This document shows, one piece after another, positions 1 to 5,140 of a stretch of DNA of 8,532 nt. Each line of letters begins with the position of its first letter. Positions within the stretch are counted from its first letter, which is position 1. The DNA is from a bacterium. GTDB taxonomy: Bacteria > Armatimonadota > Zipacnadia > Zipacnadales > Zipacnadaceae. The position numbers were made by a program, and so were the translations under genes. The notes below the pieces were generated by a model. The model ran no database searches. It worked only from the letters and a program-made list of their open reading frames with translations, and was not told the origin of the DNA. The DNA is taken from NCBI GenBank assembly GCA_030607655.1, contig JAUWJN010000087.1:1-8532 (forward strand). The letters run 5' to 3'.

Positions 1-2188
1 ACATCCAGTCGGGGGGATCCTTGATGCCCCGGGCACTGACTCGCATAGGGTTGCCGGCCGATTGGTTGCCGTCGGGCTCCACGTAGATGATGGTCTTGGT
101 GGCCTGTTCTGTGCCGCACCAGTCAGCCAGGACTTCTTGGGCTGCATTCCAAATATTGGGCATATTGTACTGCCGCATAAGCGGTGCTACTGAGTAAGGA
201 GCGAATACGACGACATTGTCCCCCACGTGGACATCCAGGTGAGCAGCGGAGACGCCGAAAGCATCCGCCAACTGTTGAGCATACTGGGCACTATCCTGGG
301 TGTTCCCATTAATTTCGTCTCTTACCCAGACCGCGTCATCGGCCAGTCCGCTTTGCTCGTGGGTAGTGGTCAGCTCGGTGAGGGCCGCTAGGGCCTGCTG
401 GGTGTGTCCTAGTTTCTGGTGACATCTGGCAAGCAGATAAGTCGCGGGGGCGGCAAAATCACCGGGGGAGATGCGGAGTAATTGCCCCAGCAGTTGGGCG
501 GCGCGCTCAAATTCTCCCTGCGACATTAGCAGGGCCGACTGATAGTAGTAGGCAGGCTGCACCAAATCTGGGGGAGTTATGCCATACTTAATATGGTTGA
601 AGTGGGCCTCAAACCAGGCATGCTCGGTATGCTGCTTGTACAGATTCGTAAGCTGCAGGAATATCTCCTTATCGGCCACTAGCCCGGGGGGGAATATGTC
701 CGGCATAGCTGCCGCCGCCTGCGGATACATCTGCTGAACTGTTTCGTAATTCTTGGGGTCGGCGTAGAAGCGAATCAGCTTGACCATAGCTTCAAACTCA
801 TAGTCGCTGCCGGGGAAATGTATCAGTAGTTCCTGGAAAGTAAAAGCCGCATCGGGCGGAATTGCCTCCGGGTTCTCGTAGGGAGTATAGGCTATGGCTA
901 TCTGGTAGAGAGCATTGTCACGCAGCGGACTGCCATAGAAATCATTGATGATAGCAGCATAAGCGCTGCTGGCATCCTTAATAGCCCCAACCTCATCTGC
1001 GGTTGGGGCCATCTGGTAGGCCCCCGTGGCGTCAGCGTAGCGGCTGCTGAGCCGGAAAAGGTCCTCGGGCCCTTTAGCTTTGTTGACTTCCTCGAACAGA
1101 TACTTCATCTGCCGATAGCATTCACCAATACGATAGAACGCGTCGTCAAAGTTATCCTGCCCGGGGAATCTGTGGATAAACTCGCGGTATAGCTCAATGG
1201 CCTCAGCATATCCCCGGTAGTTCTCGTGGTGCATGGCCAGGTCCCACAGATCGGCAGCCTCCCGGCCGGGATTCCACTCCAGGGGGTTATAAAGCTCTCC
1301 AGCCACCCTCCGCCCACCGCCGGTGACCCGCTTGCGTAGATTATTGACTTCGCGCATCGCCCGATTAGTGTGGCTGCTACCGTACATTCTATGAATCAGG
1401 TCCTCATACGCGTCAATGGCCGGCAGCCACCTGCCCTGCAGCCGTAATGAATCGGCAATTATCATCTGCGCGTCATCGGCGCAATCGGACATCGGGTAAC
1501 GCCCGATAAGCTCCTCGGCGACCTCTATCGCCCGGTCATAGCTCTCTACCGAGAAGTACTTGCGCATCAGCAGGCACAGAGCCTTGACGCAGTGGTCGCT
1601 GGTCGGGTGCTTATAGGCTAACTCCTTGAGGGTGTCTATGGTGGCCAGCTCATCGTCCACCGCGTCAAATTCGCGCACCAGCAGCATATAGGCGTCATCC
1701 GCGTAGGTACTCTGGGGGAACTTATCGATCAGAAACTCTAGCGTATCTATCGCTGCCAGGTGGTCCTTGTCCTTGGAGTAGAGTCGGCCTAGGTGCCAGG
1801 CGGCGTCGTCGGCCATGTGACTGTCGGGATAATGATCCAGCAATAGGCTGTAGGCCGCCACTTGCGCCCGGAAGTCCTTTTGTACCGAAGTTACCCACGC
1901 ATAGTGCATCAGGGTGTCATCGGCATAATCGCTGCGGGGGTATGTGTCCAGGTAGACTTCGTTGGCCTTGATGGCATCCATTATCTCCTTGTGCTGGTAA
2001 GGCTTGCAGCACGTGTAGCTGGCCGTGGCAGCGTCGTCGTGCTGGTTGTAGTAGGTCAGACGGCTGGCGAGTAAAGCGATGTCGGAGAACGAAGGTTGCA
2101 GCGTCTGGGAGATATCGAATTCTTCGGCGATCCCTACAGTCCCCACCACCAGGCACAACAGTACTACCATCATCGTGGACCGATACAT
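1..2188 (-). CDS. Secreted TPR-repeat protein, C-terminus beyond the window
   Basis: This open frame runs from an ATG at 2188 to the window edge without a stop and gives 729 residues; the 3' end is missing. Residues 1-21 form a Sec-type signal peptide: a short basic start, a hydrophobic stretch rich in V and L, and a likely cut after Ala21. Most of the rest is tetratricopeptide-like. A helix-turn motif of the form (Y/F/H)-P-x-S followed by A-D-D-A recurs with its proline at residues 84, 121, 158, 195 and 232, an exact 37-residue step. Weaker copies occur near 342, 459 and 575. This spacing resembles the CpoB/YbgF and BamD class of extracytoplasmic TPR proteins, which act as protein-interaction scaffolds. 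From about residue 650 the repeats stop and a different, probably globular domain begins. The start is fixed by a perfect GGAGGTGA six bases upstream. The substrate or partner is unknown. The TPR and signal-peptide calls are secure; the function is not. Confidence 0.85.
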   Translation of the reverse strand, partial: MYRSTMMVVLLCLVVGTVGIAEEFDISQTLQPSFSDIALLASRLTYYNQHDDAATASYTCCKPYQHKEIMDAIKANEVYLDTYPRSDYADDTLMHYAWVTSVQKDFRAQVAAYSLLLDHYPDSHMADDAAWHLGRLYSKDKDHLAAIDTLEFLIDKFPQSTYADDAYMLLVREFDAVDDELATIDTLKELAYKHPTSDHCVKALCLLMRKYFSVESYDRAIEVAEELIGRYPMSDCADDAQMIIADSLRLQGRWLPAIDAYEDLIHRMYGSSHTNRAMREVNNLRKRVTGGGRRVAGELYNPLEWNPGREAADLWDLAMHHENYRGYAEAIELYREFIHRFPGQDNFDDAFYRIGECYRQMKYLFEEVNKAKGPEDLFRLSSRYADATGAYQMAPTADEVGAIKDASSAYAAIINDFYGSPLRDNALYQIAIAYTPYENPEAIPPDAAFTFQELLIHFPGSDYEFEAMVKLIRFYADPKNYETVQQMYPQAAAAMPDIFPPGLVADKEIFLQLTNLYKQHTEHAWFEAHFNHIKYGITPPDLVQPAYYYQSALLMSQGEFERAAQLLGQLLRISPGDFAAPATYLLARCHQKLGHTQQALAALTELTTTHEQSGLADDAVWVRDEINGNTQDSAQYAQQLADAFGVSAAHLDVHVGDNVVVFAPYSVAPLMRQYNMPNIWNAAQEVLADWCGTEQATKTIIYVEPDGNQSAGNPMRVSARGIKDPPDWM

Positions 2189-2194
2189 AATAGC

Positions 2195-2202
2195 TCACCT
2201 CC
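2195..2202 (-). promoter_or_regulatory. Strong Shine-Dalgarno of the TPR gene
   Basis: On the minus strand GGAGGTGA lies six bases before the ATG at 2188. It is a full eight-base complement to the 16S rRNA anti-SD core and decides the start codon. It suggests efficient translation, which suits an abundant envelope protein. Confidence 0.85.
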
Positions 2203-2223
2203 GCAGGTTATCAATTAGGCTAG

Positions 2224-2241
2224 TTACACGCTGACTCCTCC
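2224..2241 (-). other. Possible start-stop element (SD then GTG-TAA) in the TPR leader
   Basis: Reading the minus strand, GGAGGAG (2241-2235) is followed seven bases after its GGAGG core by GTG (2229-2227), which is directly followed by TAA (2226-2224). This has the form of a minimal open frame made of a start and a stop only. Its SD overlaps the 3' arm of the hairpin at 2238-2263, so folding would hide it. It may be coincidence; no homologous regulatory element is recognised. Confidence 0.25.
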
Positions 2242-2263
2242 CCAGCAATTACCAACTGGGGAG
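2238..2263 (-). promoter_or_regulatory. Perfect 8-bp hairpin in the presumed TPR leader
   Basis: CTCCCCAG at 2238-2245 and CTGGGGAG at 2256-2263 form a perfect inverted repeat around a 10-base, AT-rich loop. In the minus-strand transcript the hairpin would lie about 15 bases after the predicted start of transcription and about 50 bases before the TPR start codon. No T-run follows it on the minus strand, so it is not a typical intrinsic terminator in that direction. It could stabilise or regulate the leader, or terminate through another mechanism. The structure is visible; the role is inferred. Confidence 0.55.
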
Positions 2264-2284
2264 ATTGTGTGCGCCCTTATTCTT

Positions 2285-2314
2285 ATTATACCCAAACAGA
2301 TACAGAATATGCAA
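2285..2314 (-). promoter_or_regulatory. Sigma-70-like promoter for the TPR gene
   Basis: On the minus strand a perfect TATAAT (2290-2285) lies 18 bases after TTGCAT (2314-2309), a partial match to the TTGACA -35 box. Transcription would begin near 2278, giving a leader of about 90 bases that contains the hairpin and the start-stop element. It implies the TPR gene can be expressed apart from the upstream hydrolase operon. Confidence 0.5.
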
Positions 2315-2442
2315 GCGCCAGACGTATCTCTGACGGCAATAACTGGGCTAAACATGTAACCCTTGACGGAGGCACGCTATCGTCAGTTTTCATAGACGTT
2401 ATTGGCGCAGGCCAGGTTCAAAATTGGCTCCTCGCTCCCTTT

Positions 2443-3867
2443 CTATCTGTGTCCAGGCAGGGCATCAACAGTGGTGGTAATCTCTTTGGCCACCTCGCGG
2501 TCGGGCTGTTGGATATTCCCCGTGGTCAGGGAGGCCTGCCGCCGCATATAGTCCTGCATAAACTCCTCCAGTTCCTGCTCTACCTGGGGATGCTTGCCAT
2601 AGATGTTATTGAGTTCCTCGGGGTCGGCCTGTAGGTCATACAATTCGCGCAGCGGCGGCTGACCTTGGGGCAGGTCCATCCACGAGGCCACCAGGTTCCA
2701 GCGGCTGGTGCGGACACTGCAGTACCGGCCCCAGCTGATGACGATGGTCTCGCGCGGTGATGATTGTTTGCCAGCCGCCAGGGGCCAGAAGTCAGCTCCG
2801 AGGGCACGGTCCGGGGCTGGCGTGCCGAGAAGATTGAGTACGGGGGGCATAATATCATGGTGCTGAACAAATCCCGAGACCTGTTGGCCGGCAGCTTCGC
2901 CCTGAGGGTCGCGAATCAGTAAGGGAACCCGGGTGCATTGGTTGCGGAGCCGACTTTCCCCTTTGTGGATCTGTCCCTGTTCACCCATCATGGTCCCATG
3001 GTCTGAAGTGAAAACAATGAGCGTCTCGTCCATCAGATTACGCTCCCGCAGCGTATTAAGCAAGTGTCCGATCCAGTAGTCCACTAGGGTAACCTCGCCA
3101 GCATAGGCGGCTTTAATACAGCGGACTTGTTCTGGGGTCATTTCTTCTTCTTGACTGGGCGGACAGACACCAGCCAAACCTTCGTATCCTGAATGATACA
3201 AACGGGCATAATCAGGAGGCGGATCCCAGGGCTCATGAGGATCAAAGCAGTCTACATACAGGAAGAAGGGGTTATCTAAGGTATACTCATTGAGCCACTG
3301 GGCGGCCTTCATCATTACCTTGGCCACCGAGGTATCTTCGTCACTGGTCCAATCCTTGCGGTTTATCAAGTGCTGAATGACCCAGTGATTCCTTGAGATT
3401 TCTTCAGGAGCTATGGTGGTCTGGGCAAGCAGCTCCCGAACCTGGGAATTATCCCGTAATGCGTATCGGTCATCTTCCTGCCCGCGGATCCAGTGCCAGC
3501 AGTCGAAACCACGATGGAAGTTCTTGCCCGGCTTCATCATGTGATAAACATCAGTCACGAAACTCGTTACATAGCCATGCTGGCTAAGCCACTCGGCGAG
3601 GGTGACATCTTCATCAAACAGCGGGTGCCAACCGAACATTACAAAATCCTCACCGTGCTGGGGAATGTAGGCACACGGGAACACCGGACGGCCAGTAAGC
3701 ATCACCCTCCGCGCCGGCAGGGTCGGCAAGCCTTCACCATAAGCGTCCATAAAGACCGCACTTTCGGCGGCTAGTTGATCCAGATTCGGAGTGTGAATCC
3801 AGTCGTTGCCGTAGCAGCCAAGATAGTCCCAGCGGAAAGTATCGCTGACAATTAGTAGCAGATTCAT
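2443..3867 (-). CDS. Sulfatase-fold hydrolase with Thr at the nucleophile position
   Basis: A complete 474-residue cytoplasmic-looking enzyme of the sulfatase/alkaline phosphatase superfamily, with no signal peptide. The N-terminus has the family's metal-binding stretch (D9-T-F-R-W-D14, then L-G-C-Y-G). The superfamily landmarks that follow are HEPW at 211-214, the metal-binding T-S-D289-H290-G and HKG with K302. The nucleophile motif, normally C/S-x-P-x-R before L-T-G-R, reads T49-L-P-A-R53, so the residue usually converted to formylglycine is Thr (codon ACC at 3723-3721). Alkaline phosphatases, NPP phosphodiesterases and phosphopentomutases use Ser or Thr directly, so a phosphoester or phosphodiester substrate is possible, as is a non-standard sulfatase. 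The start at 3867 is preferred over an in-frame GTG at 3888 because AGGAG at 3882-3878 then lies upstream and the protein begins directly at the first beta strand. It follows the URO-D gene by 33 bases, presumably in one operon. Fold is certain, substrate unknown. Confidence 0.9.
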   Translation of the reverse strand: MNLLLIVSDTFRWDYLGCYGNDWIHTPNLDQLAAESAVFMDAYGEGLPTLPARRVMLTGRPVFPCAYIPQHGEDFVMFGWHPLFDEDVTLAEWLSQHGYVTSFVTDVYHMMKPGKNFHRGFDCWHWIRGQEDDRYALRDNSQVRELLAQTTIAPEEISRNHWVIQHLINRKDWTSDEDTSVAKVMMKAAQWLNEYTLDNPFFLYVDCFDPHEPWDPPPDYARLYHSGYEGLAGVCPPSQEEEMTPEQVRCIKAAYAGEVTLVDYWIGHLLNTLRERNLMDETLIVFTSDHGTMMGEQGQIHKGESRLRNQCTRVPLLIRDPQGEAAGQQVSGFVQHHDIMPPVLNLLGTPAPDRALGADFWPLAAGKQSSPRETIVISWGRYCSVRTSRWNLVASWMDLPQGQPPLRELYDLQADPEELNNIYGKHPQVEQELEEFMQDYMRRQASLTTGNIQQPDREVAKEITTTVDALPGHR

Positions 3868-3877
3868 TATCCTCTCA

Positions 3878-3882
3878 CTCCT
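3878..3882 (-). promoter_or_regulatory. Shine-Dalgarno of the hydrolase gene
   Basis: AGGAG on the minus strand lies ten bases before the ATG at 3867, in the 33-base gap after the URO-D stop. It falls inside the longer frame that would begin with GTG at 3888, which argues for the shorter protein. Confidence 0.6.
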
Positions 3883-3900
3883 ATACACTTGTATTAGGGA

Positions 3901-4995
3901 CTAGTAAACGCCATACTGATGGGCAGCCCGGACCATCGCGATGTAGTTCTCCGGCTTGCAGCCCGGGTGGATGGAATTAGAAGAGCTAATGATGTAACCG
4001 CCCCCGGGAGCCGCTATCTCAATGGTCTCCTTGACTGTCTCTTCGACTTCTTCCTCCGTGCCGAAGACCAGCAGATCACGGCAGTCTATATTCCCCAATA
4101 TACAGGCTTTCCCTGCCACGTAGCTCTTGACTTCACGAATATCCATGCACTGGGGCTGAATGGGATGAAGCCCATCAAAGCCGACCTCAAGGAAGTCGTC
4201 CAGAATCGGCCACATATTCCCATCCGAGTGCTTTACTATCTTCAGGCCGTGTTGATGGGCGCATTCCACGATTTCGCGATGATAGGGCTTGACATACTTG
4301 CGATAATGGTCCGGAGAAATTAAGGTAGTTGTTTCGCTGGATAAGTCGCCGGGCATAACTATGAAGTCAACCCCGAGCTTGGTTGCCTTCTCAATGACTG
4401 CCAGGTCAAAGTCGGTAGCAATGCGACTCAGGGCGAGCGCCAGTTGCGGGTCCAAGGCGTAATCCATCAGGAGATTCTCCAGGCCCCCGCGCCGCCGCCA
4501 GCTTACCTTGAATGGGTCGTTAACTACCAGAAAATGGGCCCGGTCGGGTCCCAGTTTCTCCATTATATGCTGTATGGGAGCCAGGTCTTCGTCCTCCAGT
4601 TGGGCCGCCATATCAAATCCCGCCGCGTCAGAGTAGCTCTTGATGGGGCTGTCAAACGGCAGGGGCTCCCCGTGCTCGCTGAGTGTATAAAGCGTGCCGA
4701 ATCTGTCCCGGGCGGTCTTCTCGTCAATCTGCTCAAGACCAATGGAGAAATTCGAGCAGGTGGCATCCAGCCCCAGTTCGGTGACTATCAGGCAATACAA
4801 GTCCAGAATATCATCGCGCTCTTCGCCGAACATATCCGCCTCGGCCTCTACGGTCACTTTCCCCGGCGCGAGGAGTTTGGCTATATTGATGATGCTGGAC
4901 TCGTTAAGATACAGCTCGAAGACGGGTACCCGGTCCGGCACCTCACAGGACAGCGCAGTCAGTATCCGTTCGTGGCCGGTCATATCTTGTGCCAT
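3901..4995 (-). CDS. URO-D-domain protein, corrinoid-methyltransferase-like
   Basis: A complete 364-residue protein of the uroporphyrinogen decarboxylase superfamily, spanning nearly the whole domain. It opens with the family signature (G-H-E-R-I-L-T-A-L, then P-D-R-V-P-V at 20-25). It lacks the R-Q-A-G-R stretch that binds substrate in HemE, so it is unlikely to act in haem synthesis. Methyltransferases of this fold such as MtaA and CmuA bind zinc through H-x-C and a later Cys. Here the corresponding places read H256-S-D258-G-N and H343-P-G-C346, so the His and last Cys remain but the middle Cys is Asp. The nearest guess is a cobalamin-linked methyl transfer or demethylation reaction in the cytoplasm, but no substrate can be named. 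The start at 4995 is chosen because GGAGG lies seven bases upstream; the open frame extends back to 5106 but that part is unlike the family. It is probably the first gene of an operon with the hydrolase gene. Confidence 0.85.
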   Translation of the reverse strand: MAQDMTGHERILTALSCEVPDRVPVFELYLNESSIINIAKLLAPGKVTVEAEADMFGEERDDILDLYCLIVTELGLDATCSNFSIGLEQIDEKTARDRFGTLYTLSEHGEPLPFDSPIKSYSDAAGFDMAAQLEDEDLAPIQHIMEKLGPDRAHFLVVNDPFKVSWRRRGGLENLLMDYALDPQLALALSRIATDFDLAVIEKATKLGVDFIVMPGDLSSETTTLISPDHYRKYVKPYHREIVECAHQHGLKIVKHSDGNMWPILDDFLEVGFDGLHPIQPQCMDIREVKSYVAGKACILGNIDCRDLLVFGTEEEVEETVKETIEIAAPGGGYIISSSNSIHPGCKPENYIAMVRAAHQYGVY

Positions 4996-5002
4996 TGTTA
5001 TT

Positions 5003-5007
5003 CCTCC
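5003..5007 (-). promoter_or_regulatory. Shine-Dalgarno of the URO-D gene
   Basis: GGAGG on the minus strand lies seven bases before the ATG at 4995. An earlier in-frame ATG at 5010 overlaps this SD and is therefore an unlikely start. Confidence 0.75.
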
Positions 5008-5028
5008 CATTAAGGTCTTATTAGTAGG

Positions 5029-5034
5029 ATTGTA
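5029..5034 (-). promoter_or_regulatory. Candidate -10 box for the URO-D/hydrolase operon
   Basis: TACAAT on the minus strand matches the -10 consensus at five of six positions and would start transcription near 5022, about 27 bases before the URO-D start codon. No good -35 hexamer lies 16-18 bases upstream; a TTGACC lies 29 bases upstream, which is too far. An activator may be needed, or the real promoter may lie elsewhere in the 145-base divergent gap. Confidence 0.3.
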
Positions 5035-5070
5035 TTCTTCGCCCGACGGTCTGGTTCCTCTTAGGTCAAC

Positions 5071-5100
5071 TTGACAAAAACCGGCTGGCTTGCGTAACCT
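5071..5100 (+). promoter_or_regulatory. Candidate promoter of the recD2-like gene
   Basis: A perfect TTGACA (5071-5076) is followed after 18 bases by TAACCT (5095-5100), which keeps the three most conserved -10 bases (first T, second A, last T). Transcription would start near 5107, about 34 bases before the helicase start codon. Short repeats overlap this promoter: TGGCT at 5086-5090 facing AGCCA at 5101-5105, and a tandem CTAAGTG at 5106-5119. Confidence 0.45.
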
Positions 5101-5105
5101 AGCCA

Positions 5106-5119
5106 CTAAGTGCTAAGTG
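5106..5119 (+). repeat. Tandem heptamer CTAAGTG x2 at the recD2 promoter
   Basis: CTAAGTG occurs twice without a gap (5106-5112 and 5113-5119). The first copy with its left flank also reads CACTAAGTG, a small palindrome. The repeats sit at the predicted transcription start of the helicase gene and could be part of an operator. They are short enough to be chance. Confidence 0.3.
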
Positions 5120-5140
5120 CAATGAAGGCCGATTGCAGCT

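Noticed and set aside
2238..2263. The 8-bp hairpin as an intrinsic terminator of the hydrolase operon
   Set aside because: No T-run follows it on the minus strand, and it lies downstream of a consensus-like promoter, which suits a leader element better.
2269..2634. A 121-codon plus-strand open frame across the gap and the hydrolase 3' end
   Set aside because: Most of it is antisense to the hydrolase gene, no Shine-Dalgarno precedes it and the product resembles no protein I know.
3868..3888. A seven-residue N-terminal extension of the hydrolase starting at GTG 3888
   Set aside because: The extension contains the Shine-Dalgarno of the ATG at 3867, and the family begins directly with the metal-binding beta strand.
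3901..4995. The URO-D protein as HemE
   Set aside because: The substrate-binding R-Q-A-G-R stretch near the N-terminus is missing, and the C-terminal His/Cys motif resembles methyltransferases.
4444..5013. A 189-codon plus-strand open frame opposite the URO-D gene
   Set aside because: It lies antisense to a well-supported gene, shows no recognisable domain and is explained by the codon composition of the opposite strand.
4996..5106. A 37-residue N-terminal extension of the URO-D protein
   Set aside because: The extension is unlike the family, overlaps the promoter region, and the GGAGG before 4995 fixes the later start.
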